39,287 nt of DNA from Eubacteriaceae bacterium (GTDB lineage: Bacteria > Bacillota > Clostridia > Peptostreptococcales > Anaerovoracaceae). Made by a program: the position numbers and the translations under genes. Location of the stretch: assembly GCA_028727785.1 (NCBI GenBank), contig JAQYNQ010000113.1, forward strand, positions 1-39,287. Direction: 5' to 3'. Positions 28,621 to 38,518 of the stretch are shown here, one piece after another. Under the pieces are notes generated by a model, which made no database searches, was not told the DNA's origin, and saw nothing but the letters and a program-made list of their open reading frames with translations. The first letter of the stretch is position 1, and every line of letters begins with the position of its first letter.

Positions 28621-28678
28621 AGCGTCCCGAACTTCTCCAAAGTGCATAAGCACGGAGAGTCCCGGGACGCTGTTTTTC
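28621..28678 (+). terminator. intrinsic terminator after the NUDIX gene
   Basis: AGCGTCCCG..CTCC...GGAGAG..CGGGACGCT followed by GTTTTTCTT. Confidence 0.8.
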
Positions 28679-29884
28679 TTATATGCTCATTTGTCTGATA
28701 AACTGCTTGGCTGTACGTGGGCTGCGGCCGTTTGCACGGATTGCAAATGCCTCAGCACGAACAAGAAGCTGATCGGTAACAGGAACGTTGTACTCAGCAG
28801 CAAGCTGCGAAACAATTTCAAGATAAAGGTCCTTGGCAGGCTTGGAGAATGTTATATTCAGTCCAAAACGTGCCGAAAGACTCATTGTTTCCTGCATTGT
28901 GTCATTGACGTGCAGGTCGTTACCCATTCGGCTCTCAAAAGTTTCAGCAATCAGGTGACGCCTGTTGGTTGTGGCGTAGATTACAATGTTGTCCGAGTGA
29001 CTGGTTACACTTCCTTCAAGAATCCCTTTCAGGTAGCAGTAGTCGTCATCATCATGGCTGAAACTCAGGTCGTCGATAAAGAAGATAAACTTAAGCGGAT
29101 TGTCAGCCAGATATTCGATTATCTTTGGGATTTCAGAAAGCTGGTACTTATCAAACTGAACCAGGCGGACACCCTGATCAAATAATGCATTTGCACAGGC
29201 TTTGATAGTGGAAGATTTACCTGTACCCGCATCACCATACAGGAGAACATTGGCAGCGGCCTTGCCGTCAGCAAGGGCCTGAGTATTTGCCAGAACCTGC
29301 ATGCGTTCGCGCTCATAGCCGTAAAGCTTGTCAATCGTAATCGGGTCAGCTTTTACGATAGGAACGAGAGTTCCGTCCTTTGGAACATAGCTGCCATATA
29401 CGGAAAACATGCCGTAGCCTCGAGTCTTCAGGTTGTCCAGCATGTGGATATATGATGCTTTAATGTCAGCTTCAGAAGTATCCCATGACGGAAGAAAACC
29501 GTCGTAGTCAATTACTGATTTCAGGTCCTCAGATTTCAGGTGAGCAAACTCCTGCAGAGTATCAAGTTCCACCATCAAAGCTTCCTCAAGAGCAGGGGAC
29601 ACGCCTTTTCCTGAAAGTCTGGCCTTAAGATAGCTGTTCTCGTCATTCTGAACATACTGCTTCACGTAATCTGTAAGATTTCCACCTTCATTGTAGATGG
29701 AGTTTACAAATGATGCGTAGATATTAACGATGTCCACATCAAAGGGGTCTGCGTGACCTGATGTTTCTGAATCCAGAGAAGCAATCATCCAGTGGAATGT
29801 GCTCATCATTTCAGTTTCTATAAAAGAACGGAAGACTGAAAAGCTATTCAGCCTCCGATCTAATTTTTTTAAATAATTCAACAT
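28679..29884 (-). CDS. DUF815-family AAA-type ATP-binding protein
   Basis: 401 aa; Walker A 'LLYGDAGTGKSSTIKACANAL', Walker B-like 'KFIFFIDDLSF', 'IYATTNRRHLIAETF'. Confidence 0.85.
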   Translation of the reverse strand: MLNYLKKLDRRLNSFSVFRSFIETEMMSTFHWMIASLDSETSGHADPFDVDIVNIYASFVNSIYNEGGNLTDYVKQYVQNDENSYLKARLSGKGVSPALEEALMVELDTLQEFAHLKSEDLKSVIDYDGFLPSWDTSEADIKASYIHMLDNLKTRGYGMFSVYGSYVPKDGTLVPIVKADPITIDKLYGYERERMQVLANTQALADGKAAANVLLYGDAGTGKSSTIKACANALFDQGVRLVQFDKYQLSEIPKIIEYLADNPLKFIFFIDDLSFSHDDDDYCYLKGILEGSVTSHSDNIVIYATTNRRHLIAETFESRMGNDLHVNDTMQETMSLSARFGLNITFSKPAKDLYLEIVSQLAAEYNVPVTDQLLVRAEAFAIRANGRSPRTAKQFIRQMSI

Positions 29885-29899
29885 ATGTAATGTCTCCGA

Positions 29900-30970
29900 T
29901 TATTCTACAGGAACTGTCCAGCCCATGAAGTCCTCGATTTTTCCTGTCTGGATTCCGTAGATTGTGTCATACATTTCCTGAGCGATAGGTCCGATTTCGT
30001 TGTTGTTGATAACCATCTTTTCACCCTTATACAGAAGCTCGCCAACAGGGGATACGATTGCAGCAGTTCCGGAAGCGAACATTTCCTTAAGCTGTCCTGC
30101 TCTGTAAGCTTCTTCAAGTTCGTCGATGGAAATCTTTCTTTCTGATACCTTGTAACCCTTATGCTTGCAAAGAGCAATGATTGAGTTTCTTGTAATACCC
30201 GGAAGGATTGAACCGTTAAGTTCACTGGTAACAACTTCATCTCCGATTACGAAGAATGCATTAGCTGCACCGATTTCTTCGATGTATTTTCTGTGGATTC
30301 CGTCTAACCATAGAATCTGTTCATAGCCTTTTTCATGTGCAATTTCCTGAGCCTTCAGAGATGCTGCGTAGTTTCCTCCGCATTTAGCTTCACCTGTACC
30401 GCCCTTTACAGCTCTTACATATTCATCTTCAACATACATCTTAGTAGGAGCAAGACCGTTTACAAAGTAAGGTCCTACAGGACTTAAGATAATCATGAAT
30501 TTGTATTCAGTAGCTCTTCTAACGCCTAGGAATGGTTCGGTTGCGATGATGAAAGGTCTGATGTAAAGTGCAGTTCCTTCGCCCTTTGGAATCCAGTCCT
30601 TATCAACCCTTACGATAGCCTTTACAGCTTCAACGAACAGTTCTTCATCCATTGGAGGAATGCAAAGTCTGTCATTTGTGTTGTTAGTTCTCTTAGCGTT
30701 CATATCAGGTCTGAAAAGCTGAACTCTGCCTTCAGCAGTCTCATATGCCTTCAGTCCTTCAAACATTTCCTGACCATAGTGGAATACTACAGCAGCAGGA
30801 TCCAGTGAGATCGGTGCATATGGTTCAATTCTGCCGTTGTGCCAGCCCTTTTCATCAGTATAATCCATGATGAACATGTGGTCTGTCATAACTGTACCGA
30901 ATCTCAATCCTTTGGATTCTGGCTTCTGTTTAGGATTCTTAGTTAATGTTACCGGAAAATCGTATTTCAT
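29900..30970 (-). CDS. ilvE: branched-chain amino acid aminotransferase
   Basis: 'FHYGQEMFEGLKAYETAEGRVQLFRPDMNAKR', 'GTGEAKCGGNYAASLKAQ', 'EQILWLDG'; MKYDFPVTL start at 30970 (RBS GAGGGA) preferred over the longer listed ORF. Confidence 0.95.
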   Translation of the reverse strand: MKYDFPVTLTKNPKQKPESKGLRFGTVMTDHMFIMDYTDEKGWHNGRIEPYAPISLDPAAVVFHYGQEMFEGLKAYETAEGRVQLFRPDMNAKRTNNTNDRLCIPPMDEELFVEAVKAIVRVDKDWIPKGEGTALYIRPFIIATEPFLGVRRATEYKFMIILSPVGPYFVNGLAPTKMYVEDEYVRAVKGGTGEAKCGGNYAASLKAQEIAHEKGYEQILWLDGIHRKYIEEIGAANAFFVIGDEVVTSELNGSILPGITRNSIIALCKHKGYKVSERKISIDELEEAYRAGQLKEMFASGTAAIVSPVGELLYKGEKMVINNNEIGPIAQEMYDTIYGIQTGKIEDFMGWTVPVE

Positions 30971-31048
30971 AATATATCCCTCTTTTCGTATTAAATAAAT
31001 GCCTATACTCTTCAATAAGCATGTTTCAAAACTATTTTTCCTTTATAT

Positions 31049-31077
31049 ATAATACTCCTCAATTTGTAGGGTGTCAA
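31049..31077 (-). promoter_or_regulatory. promoter of ilvE
   Basis: Minus strand TTGACA (31077..31072) - 17 bp - TATTAT (31054..31049). Confidence 0.7.
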
Positions 31078-31215
31078 CAATTTTAATGTGGAGAATTTAG
31101 TGGGATTTAACAAAAATTACGATTTTTTTTGTTGAACTTTTGTCGCTGTTCATAAGATTGAGATCGTGATATAATGGATAAAAGCGAAGTGCTAAAGAAG
31201 AGAGGTGCAAAAGCC

Positions 31216-32313
31216 ATGAAACAGCATGAGATTACAGAAAGAGGTCCACTTCTGAAGGCAGACGGAAGCCTTAGAGAACCCGGCTATGCAAAGAAACTGC
31301 TTCTTGATTATGACCGCAGTGCGATCCGTGCCGGCAGATTCAGAATCAAGGAATGGGACTATTATCTTGTAGCCTGTGATGAGTTTGCAGTAGCGCTGAC
31401 AGTTGCAGACAATTCATATATGGGGCTGGACAGCATATCACTGTTAGACTTCAGAATTCCATGGGAACACACAAACAGTCCCATTGCCTTAATGACTTTA
31501 GGAAAAAAGAATCTTCCGGCAACCAGTGCAGAAGGCGATGTTTGCGGGAAAGGGAAGAAATATTCCATAGAATTCAAGAATAACGGGTCAGAGCGTGTTT
31601 TGGTATTCTCAATGGAAAACTTCTGCGACGGAAAATCTATAAAAGGTGAGATTCATCTGGACTGTCCGGAGACGGAAAGCATGGTAATTGCAACACCTTT
31701 TGCAGGTAAACCTGAAGCTTTTTACTACAATCAGAAGATTAACTGCATGCCGGCTCGGGGCATTGTACAGTTTGGTGATGAAGAATATGTTTTCCAAAAA
31801 GATCGCAGCTTCGGCGTCCTTGACTGGGGACGTGGCGTCTGGACATACAAGAATACATGGTACTGGGGCAGTGCCAGCGGCCTGGTAGACGGCGTACCTT
31901 TCGGGTGGAACATAGGATATGGATTCGGTGATACTTCAGCAGCGACGGAGAACATGGTTTTCTACAATAACAAAGCCCACAAGCTGGGAAATGCAACCTT
32001 CAACATTCCAATGAAGAACAAGAAATATGTGACTCGCGGCAGCTGCTGCGGTCCGTCGGGAATAGAAGCTGATACTATGGATATGGTGGAGGACTACTTA
32101 AGCCCATGGTCCTTTACGTCAGACGACGGTAGATTTGAGATGGTCTTTCAGCCAATTATAGACAGGGCAGCATGTACTGATCTGAAGCTGATCTGTTCGG
32201 ATCAGCACCAGGTTTTTGGCAGATTTACAGGTAAAGTCATTTTAGACGACGGCATAGAAATAGAGGTAAAAGATTTTATCGGTTTTGCTGAAAAAGTAAT
32301 GAATAAATGGTAG
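31216..32313 (+). CDS. DUF2804 domain protein
   Basis: 'ITERGPLLKADGSLREPGYAKKLLLDYDRSAIRAGRFRIKEWDYYLV...', 'DRSFGVLDWGRGVWTYKNTWYWGSASG'. The TATAAT at 31170-31175 overlaps the listed start (31174), so ATG 31216 preceded by GAGAGGTG is preferred. Confidence 0.8.
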   Translation: MKQHEITERGPLLKADGSLREPGYAKKLLLDYDRSAIRAGRFRIKEWDYYLVACDEFAVALTVADNSYMGLDSISLLDFRIPWEHTNSPIALMTLGKKNLPATSAEGDVCGKGKKYSIEFKNNGSERVLVFSMENFCDGKSIKGEIHLDCPETESMVIATPFAGKPEAFYYNQKINCMPARGIVQFGDEEYVFQKDRSFGVLDWGRGVWTYKNTWYWGSASGLVDGVPFGWNIGYGFGDTSAATENMVFYNNKAHKLGNATFNIPMKNKKYVTRGSCCGPSGIEADTMDMVEDYLSPWSFTSDDGRFEMVFQPIIDRAACTDLKLICSDQHQVFGRFTGKVILDDGIEIEVKDFIGFAEKVMNKW

Positions 32314-32321
32314 ACTTTCTC

Positions 32322-32350
32322 TTGAATTTTAGGTGCATCTGGTGTAAAAT
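32322..32350 (+). promoter_or_regulatory. promoter of T-box-valS
   Basis: TTGAAT - 17 bp - TAAAAT. Confidence 0.75.
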
Positions 32351-32356
32351 ACATTG

Positions 32357-32608
32357 GATAACTTAATAGAGGCGTTGAAAAAGAGGAGTAAGCGTGACAA
32401 CACTTTACAGAGAATCGGGTTCGTGGCTGAGAGACCCTTAAGAACGTATCCGCTGAAGGTTGCTTTGGAGCCTGATAGATAAAAATGAGAGTCACATCCC
32501 GGTGAATACTGCCGGAAATCAGATTACAGATGTCTGACAGATGTGGAACAAAGGTGGTACCGCGGAAATTTTCGTCCTTTGCAGTTTGATAACTGCAAAG
32601 GATTTTTT
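32357..32608 (+). ncRNA. T-box leader of valS
   Basis: T-box/antiterminator motif AAGGTGGTACCGCGG (32551-32565), terminator TCCTTTGCAG...CTGCAAAGGA-TTTTTT (32575-32608), probable specifier GUA (Val) in AGAAC-GTA-TCC (32446-32448). Confidence 0.93.
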
Positions 32609-32651
32609 AGTAAATAAGAGGATTTTTGGAAAGGAGACGTTTGAAAAGAAC

Positions 32652-35393
32652 ATGGAAAAGAATTTAGCTAAAAATTATAATCCTAAAGATTTCGAAGACA
32701 GAATTTATCAGATGTGGGAGGAAAAAGGCGCTTTCAGAGCAGAAGTTGACCCTGAAAAGCAGCCGTTTGCAATTGTAATGCCACCTCCAAATATTACAGG
32801 ACAGCTGCATATGGGGCATGCACTGGACCAGACCCTTCAGGATGTTCTGACAAGATGGAAGAGAATGCAGGGATACAGTGCGCTCTGGCTGCCGGGTTCT
32901 GACCACGCAAGTATCGCAACTGAAGTAAAGGTTGTAGAAAAAATCAGAGAAGAAGAAGGTAAGGAAAAGGAAGACCTTGGTCGTGAAGAATTCCTGAAGA
33001 GAGCATGGGCGTGGAAGGAAGAATACGGCGGAAGAATTACCAGACAGTGCCGTAAGCTTGGCGACTCCTGTGACTGGAGCAGGGAAAGATTCACTATGGA
33101 TGAAGGCTGCAACAAGGCAGTTAAGCACTTCTTCGTAAAACTGTACGAAAAGGGATTAATCTATAAAGGAAACAGACTTATCAACTGGTGTCCTCAATGC
33201 GGAACTTCTCTTTCTGATGCTGAAGTAGACCACGAAGATAAGAACGGCATGTACTGGTACTTCAGATATCCTGCTGCTGAAGAAGGCGGTCAGGATATAG
33301 TAGTTGCAACATCCAGACCTGAAACAATGTTCGGAGACGTTGCAATCGCTGTACACCCAAGCGATGAAAGATATAAGGATATGGTTGGCAAAAAGGTTAT
33401 CCTTCCACTGGTTGGAAGAGAGATTCCTATCATCGCAGACCAGTATCCGGATCCTGAAAAGGGTACAGGTGCAGTAAAGATTACTCCTGCTCACGATCCT
33501 AACGACTTTGAAGTAGGACAGAGAGCGGATCTGGAAAGCCTGTCATGCATCAATCCAGATGCTACAATGAACAGCCTTGCAGGAAAGTACGAGGGCATGG
33601 ACCGTTACGAATGCAGAAAGCAGTGGGTTGCTGACCTTGATGCTGCAGGATATCTTGTAAAGACAGAAGAAAAGGTAATTCCGGCAGGTACATGCTACAG
33701 ATGTCATACAGTAATAGAATCTATGCTTTCAGACCAGTGGTTTGTAAAGATGGAAGAGCTTGCCAAGCCGGCAATTGAAGCTGCTAAGTCAGGCAGATTG
33801 AAGCACGTTCCTGAAAGATTCGAAAAGACTTACCTTCACTGGCTGGAAGAAATCAGAGACTGGTGTATTTCCAGACAGCTGTGGTGGGGTCACAGAATTC
33901 CTGCATGGTACTGCCAGGAATGCGGAGAAATCATCGTATCGGAAGATACTCCACATACCTGTACAAAATGCGGAAGCACAGATCTGAAACAGGATGAGGA
34001 TGTTCTTGATACATGGTTCTCATCAGCACTGTGGCCTTTCTCAACCTTAGGCTGGCCTGAAAAAACTCCTGAACTGGACTACTTCTATCCAACAGATGTT
34101 CTGGTTACAGGATATGATATTATCTTCTTCTGGGTAGTAAGAATGGTATTCTCAGGATGTGAAACTATGGGAGATATTCCTTTCCATGATGTTTATATCC
34201 ATGGACTTGTAAGAGATGCTCAGGGAAGAAAGATGAGCAAGTCCTTAGGCAATGGAATCGATCCTCTTGAAGTAATCGACCAGTATGGTGCTGACGCATT
34301 AAGATTCATGCTTACAAACGGTATCACACCGGGTAACGACATGAGATTTACTGAAGATAAGATTGAAGCTGCAAGAAACTTTGCAAACAAGCTTTGGAAT
34401 GCCTCAAGATTCGTAATTATGAACCTTCAGGACGAAGACGGAAACTTCAGAGAACTGGCAAGGTGCTGCGCAGACTGCTGCGGAATGGCTTGCGGGGACA
34501 CAAACAATTTCAGCAATATTGCACTTAGAGATGAAGATAAGTGGATTATCAGCAGAGTTAACGAAGCAGCTGACTATGTTACAAAGGCTCTTGAAAAGTA
34601 CGACCTTGCGTTAGCAGGACAGAGAGTACACGAACTTATCTGGAACGAATACTGCGACTGGTACATCGAACTGGTTAAGAAGAGACTGTGGTCAGATGAT
34701 GAAGAGGACAAGAAGGTTGTAAGATTCGTTCTTGTAATGGCTCTGAAGAACATGCTTGAAATGCTTCATCCATTCATGCCATTTATCACAGAAGAAATCT
34801 GGTCATTCCTTCCACACTCAGACTGTGAAAGAGAAGGAAATCCTGACTGCTTCCTGATTAAGGCAAAGTGGCCTGAATTTGACGAAAACAGAGTCTTCAC
34901 AGAAGAAGAAAACAAGATTGAGGTTGCAATGGAGGCAATTCGTGCAATCAGAAATATCAAAGCTGAAGCAGATGCAGCTCCTAGCAAGGCTCTGGATGCG
35001 TTCATTTACGCAGAAGAAGAAAAAATGGATGTTGTCAAAGCCGGCGAAAGATATATCAGAGATCTTGCCAACATTAAGAACATTACTTTTGTAACTGACA
35101 AGAAAGATGTTCCTGAAGAAGTAATGTCAGCCGTAATCAGCGGTGCAGAAATCTTCATTCCTCTTGACGAGCTTGTGGACTTTAACGCTGAATTTGAAAG
35201 ACTGACTAAGGAAAAGAAAAAACTTGAAGGCGAAGTAGCAAGAGTAAAGGGTAAGCTTTCAAATCAGGGATTCATTTCAAAGGCTCCTGAAAAGGTTATC
35301 AACGAAGAAAGGGAAAAGCAGGTTAAGTATGAAGCACAGCTTGCAGGAGTAGTTGAAAGACTTGAACTTGTTGCAAAGAAGCTTAACAAATAG
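32652..35393 (+). CDS. valS: valine--tRNA ligase
   Basis: HIGH-type '[21 protein letters not shown]', '[16 protein letters not shown]', '[49 protein letters not shown]', C-terminal coiled coil; listed start at 32541 translates part of the T-box, [16 protein letters not shown] at 32652 preferred. Confidence 0.96.
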   Translation: MEKNLAKNYNPKDFEDRIYQMWEEKGAFRAEVDPEKQPFAIVMPPPNITGQLHMGHALDQTLQDVLTRWKRMQGYSALWLPGSDHASIATEVKVVEKIREEEGKEKEDLGREEFLKRAWAWKEEYGGRITRQCRKLGDSCDWSRERFTMDEGCNKAVKHFFVKLYEKGLIYKGNRLINWCPQCGTSLSDAEVDHEDKNGMYWYFRYPAAEEGGQDIVVATSRPETMFGDVAIAVHPSDERYKDMVGKKVILPLVGREIPIIADQYPDPEKGTGAVKITPAHDPNDFEVGQRADLESLSCINPDATMNSLAGKYEGMDRYECRKQWVADLDAAGYLVKTEEKVIPAGTCYRCHTVIESMLSDQWFVKMEELAKPAIEAAKSGRLKHVPERFEKTYLHWLEEIRDWCISRQLWWGHRIPAWYCQECGEIIVSEDTPHTCTKCGSTDLKQDEDVLDTWFSSALWPFSTLGWPEKTPELDYFYPTDVLVTGYDIIFFWVVRMVFSGCETMGDIPFHDVYIHGLVRDAQGRKMSKSLGNGIDPLEVIDQYGADALRFMLTNGITPGNDMRFTEDKIEAARNFANKLWNASRFVIMNLQDEDGNFRELARCCADCCGMACGDTNNFSNIALRDEDKWIISRVNEAADYVTKALEKYDLALAGQRVHELIWNEYCDWYIELVKKRLWSDDEEDKKVVRFVLVMALKNMLEMLHPFMPFITEEIWSFLPHSDCEREGNPDCFLIKAKWPEFDENRVFTEEENKIEVAMEAIRAIRNIKAEADAAPSKALDAFIYAEEEKMDVVKAGERYIRDLANIKNITFVTDKKDVPEEVMSAVISGAEIFIPLDELVDFNAEFERLTKEKKKLEGEVARVKGKLSNQGFISKAPEKVINEEREKQVKYEAQLAGVVERLELVAKKLNK

Positions 35394-35426
35394 AATATTT
35401 TAAGGTAGAGAAAGAGAAGATAATCA

Positions 35427-36791
35427 ATGAATGCGGTAGAAAAAATTGGAGAATTTTTAAAATTCGGAAGCGTTCTTGGCCTGGAAAGAATGAATGTCCT
35501 CCTTGAAAAGCTGGGCAATCCGCAGGATTCTCTTAAGGTGATACATGTTGCCGGAACTAATGGCAAAGGCTCTATCTGCAGGTATATTTATGAGGTGTTA
35601 CAGGCCGGAGGGTATAAAACCGGCCTCTACACCTCTCCTTATATAGAGGTTTTTAACGAAAGAATAGAGTTTGACCATGAATACATTTCTGACAGCGACC
35701 TGGAGATTTATACTGACAGGGTCATAGAAAAGGCTCGCGAAATGGTTGACGAGGGTCACGACTCGCCAACAGAATTTGAAATTACAACAGCAATAGGTTT
35801 CCTGTATTTTGCAGAGAAAAAAGCTGATTACGTTGTTCTGGAGGTTGGACTGGGCGGTACAGGGGATTCAACTAATGTAGTATCCAAACCTGTTGCCTCT
35901 GTTATTGCATCTATTTCTCTGGATCACACTGACAGACTGGGAAACACAATCGCTGAAATTGCTGCTGAAAAGTCGGGAATAATAAAAGAAGGGTGTCCTG
36001 TAATTACCAGTGCAGCAGATCCTGAAGCACTTGATGTAATTACAAGAACTGCTATTATGAAGCATGCACCGATCTATTACAGCAAAGACGGAAAGTTTGA
36101 GGTACTGGAGGAAAATCTTCACGGGTGCATCTTTATGGCTGTTCCGCCTGTAAACGATGCCTGCACATGCAGTGGCTGCAGCGGCTGTAAGACCGATGAC
36201 TCAGGAAGTGCCGGGGGCGTGTGCGGAGCCGGCACTGCCGGATACGTGCTTCAGATTGGGATGCTTGGCAGACACCAGATAGAAAACGCTATGGCTGCTT
36301 TGACGACTTTAGTTGTAGCAAGAGAAAACGGAGACATTGACATTTCAGATGATGCTATCATCCGTGGTTTTGCTGAGGCAAAGCACATCGGACGTTTTGA
36401 AATAATGCAGGAAAAGCCATATGTAATTATTGATGGCGCTCATAATGCTGATGGTTCAAGAGCACTTAGAGATGCTGTGGAAAAGTTTTTCCCGGGAAAA
36501 AAGGTTCAGATGGTTGTGGGGATGCTTGCAGACAAGGACGTTGAGCGTGCTCTGACAAATTTCAGAGCTGTTGCCGAAGACTTTATTGTTACAGAGCCGG
36601 ATAACCCTAGAAAGATGTCGGCAGAAAAGCTTGCCGGAATAATTCGCGGCACAGGAACTGAAAATGTGACTGTGGCTTCTGGCGTTAAGGAAGCGGTAAA
36701 TATGGCAAAGGAAAGGTTTGCCGACTACGATCTTACTTTATTCGCGGGTTCGCTATATTTAATTGGTGAAATAAGGGGGATGCTTAAGTAA
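35427..36791 (+). CDS. folC: bifunctional folylpolyglutamate/dihydrofolate synthase
   Basis: 454 aa; 'HVAGTNGKGSICRYIYEVLQAGGYKTGLYTSPYIEVFNERI', 'LEVGLGGTGDSTNVV', 'IDGAHNADGSRAL'. Confidence 0.95.
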   Translation: MNAVEKIGEFLKFGSVLGLERMNVLLEKLGNPQDSLKVIHVAGTNGKGSICRYIYEVLQAGGYKTGLYTSPYIEVFNERIEFDHEYISDSDLEIYTDRVIEKAREMVDEGHDSPTEFEITTAIGFLYFAEKKADYVVLEVGLGGTGDSTNVVSKPVASVIASISLDHTDRLGNTIAEIAAEKSGIIKEGCPVITSAADPEALDVITRTAIMKHAPIYYSKDGKFEVLEENLHGCIFMAVPPVNDACTCSGCSGCKTDDSGSAGGVCGAGTAGYVLQIGMLGRHQIENAMAALTTLVVARENGDIDISDDAIIRGFAEAKHIGRFEIMQEKPYVIIDGAHNADGSRALRDAVEKFFPGKKVQMVVGMLADKDVERALTNFRAVAEDFIVTEPDNPRKMSAEKLAGIIRGTGTENVTVASGVKEAVNMAKERFADYDLTLFAGSLYLIGEIRGMLK

Positions 36792-37237
36792 TGTTTCAGT
36801 TAAGAATGAAGCAGACTGACGAGTACGAGAGACTTGTAAAGTTTTTTGTGGAGCAGGGTCTGGAATTTGACGGTGATGAGGAAGTTGACACTGATATAGT
36901 CAGATGCTACAAAGTCACACATGGAGAAGATCACCTGGTTGGAGGTTTTGTTATTGCAAAGCGCCAGGGAGAATTTATTATCGACGGCATTGCTGTAGAG
37001 CCTGTGTACAGAAAGATGCAGGTGGGCAGAATCATGCTGGAAAAAGCTATAAAGGTGGTAAAGGAGCTTGGCGGAAAAGGAATCTGTCTTGTTGCAAGAG
37101 CGCCGGGATTCTTCAGAAAATATGGTTTTACTACTGTGGCTCCTGAGGATGCACCTGACTTTTTTGAATGCAGGCATTGCCCGCAGTATCAGGTGAGCTG
37201 CCATCCGGAGGTTATGAGATTGGAGTTTGATGAATGA
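36791..37237 (+). CDS. GNAT family N-acetyltransferase
   Basis: 148 aa; 'IDGIAVEPVYRKMQVGRIMLEKAIKVVKELGGKGICLVARAPGFFRKYGF'; TAATG overlap with folC. Confidence 0.85.
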   Translation: MFQLRMKQTDEYERLVKFFVEQGLEFDGDEEVDTDIVRCYKVTHGEDHLVGGFVIAKRQGEFIIDGIAVEPVYRKMQVGRIMLEKAIKVVKELGGKGICLVARAPGFFRKYGFTTVAPEDAPDFFECRHCPQYQVSCHPEVMRLEFDE

Positions 37238-38010
37238 TGAATGAACAGAACTTCCATATTGTTCTTCAGGGCATTCTGGATGTAGGCGAAGAGATGATGG
37301 TTGCCGGAGCTGAAATCTATCGTGTAGAGGACAGCATAGAGAGAATGTGCAATGCATACGGAGCTAATCCGGGAAGAAGCAATGTTTTCATTATTACAAG
37401 CAATATTCAGGTGACTATTGAGGCGCCTAATGGAGAAATTATTACACAGATAAGAAGAATTCTTCGCAGCGACGTGAATTTTGACAGACTGGCAAGGCTT
37501 AATGACTTGTGCCGCAGAATCTGTGCAACTACCCCTGATGTAGATGAACTTCAGGCTGAACTTAATAAGATTATGAGCAAAGCGGATCAGAGGTGGCCTG
37601 TAAAATTCCTGGGTGGAATACTGGCAGCAAGTTTTTTCGCCATTTTCTTCGGAGGATCTGTTATGGATGCTGTGGCAACCGGAATAATTGCATTTCCTAT
37701 TGTTTTGCTGCAGAATAAATCCAGACTGAAAAATGACAATAAGATTGTATTCACCTTCTATTTGTCTGTAATTGCCGGTGTGCTGTCTCATCTCATGGCT
37801 ATGCTGGGGATTGGCGACAGCTGTGATCACATAATGATCGGATGTATAATGCTGCTGATTCCGGGAATTGCCCTGACTAATTCTGCAAGAGATATTCTTA
37901 TGGGGGACACTGCATCGGGACTTCTGCGCTTTGCGGATTCTCTTATTAATGCTGTGGTTATTGCCTGTGGATTTGCACTTAGTATGGTACTGTTAGGGGG
38001 GCTGATATAA
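37234..38010 (+). CDS. threonine/serine exporter ThrE-type, N-terminal-domain subunit
   Basis: 258 aa; 'GEEMMVAGAEIYRVEDSIERMCNAYG' then TM segments; paired with the following small membrane protein. Confidence 0.85.
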   Translation: MMNEQNFHIVLQGILDVGEEMMVAGAEIYRVEDSIERMCNAYGANPGRSNVFIITSNIQVTIEAPNGEIITQIRRILRSDVNFDRLARLNDLCRRICATTPDVDELQAELNKIMSKADQRWPVKFLGGILAASFFAIFFGGSVMDAVATGIIAFPIVLLQNKSRLKNDNKIVFTFYLSVIAGVLSHLMAMLGIGDSCDHIMIGCIMLLIPGIALTNSARDILMGDTASGLLRFADSLINAVVIACGFALSMVLLGGLI

Positions 38011-38460
38011 ATGAATGATATTATTGTCCAGCTTGTAGCAGCCGCTCTTGGTTCAGTAGGCTTTGCACTGATTCTGAAGGTGAATAAAAACCTTCTTATT
38101 TACGCAGCTTTAGGTGGACTTATTACCTGGGGAATATATCTTCTGGTATATGAGTATTTCCCGAGTCTTTTTATTGGCAATTTTGTGGCCTCCATATTTG
38201 TAGGCCTGTATGCGGAGATTATGGCAAGAGCGAAGAAAATACCTACCACAGTTTTCCTTACATCTGCAAGTATTCCTCTGATTCCGGGAGGCAGGCTGTA
38301 CTATTCTATGGCAGGTCTTGTTTCTTCTGACGGGGACATGTTTGCAGAAAATGCCAAGGCGACTTTGCTTATTGTTCTGGGAATTGTAGTCGGTCTGGTT
38401 GTAACGGCTATTTTTACAAAGTATTTTTACAGGATCATTAACGGGCGCGGGAAAATATAA
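38011..38460 (+). CDS. threonine/serine exporter family membrane subunit
   Basis: 149 aa, four or more TM; 'PTTVFLTSASIPLIPGGRLYYSMAGLV' motif of this family. Confidence 0.85.
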   Translation: MNDIIVQLVAAALGSVGFALILKVNKNLLIYAALGGLITWGIYLLVYEYFPSLFIGNFVASIFVGLYAEIMARAKKIPTTVFLTSASIPLIPGGRLYYSMAGLVSSDGDMFAENAKATLLIVLGIVVGLVVTAIFTKYFYRIINGRGKI

Positions 38461-38518
38461 GCATATTTTGTTCTGCCGGTAATAGACTTTAATAAGGTTT
38501 TACCGGGAGGGGAAAAGA

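Noticed and set aside
32541-32651. N-terminal extension of ValRS ([11 protein letters not shown]...)
   Set aside because: This translates the T-box/antiterminator and terminator; the ValRS family start is at [14 protein letters not shown].
37189-37830. 213-aa minus-strand ORF
   Set aside because: Antisense to the ThrE-type gene; no recognisable motifs.
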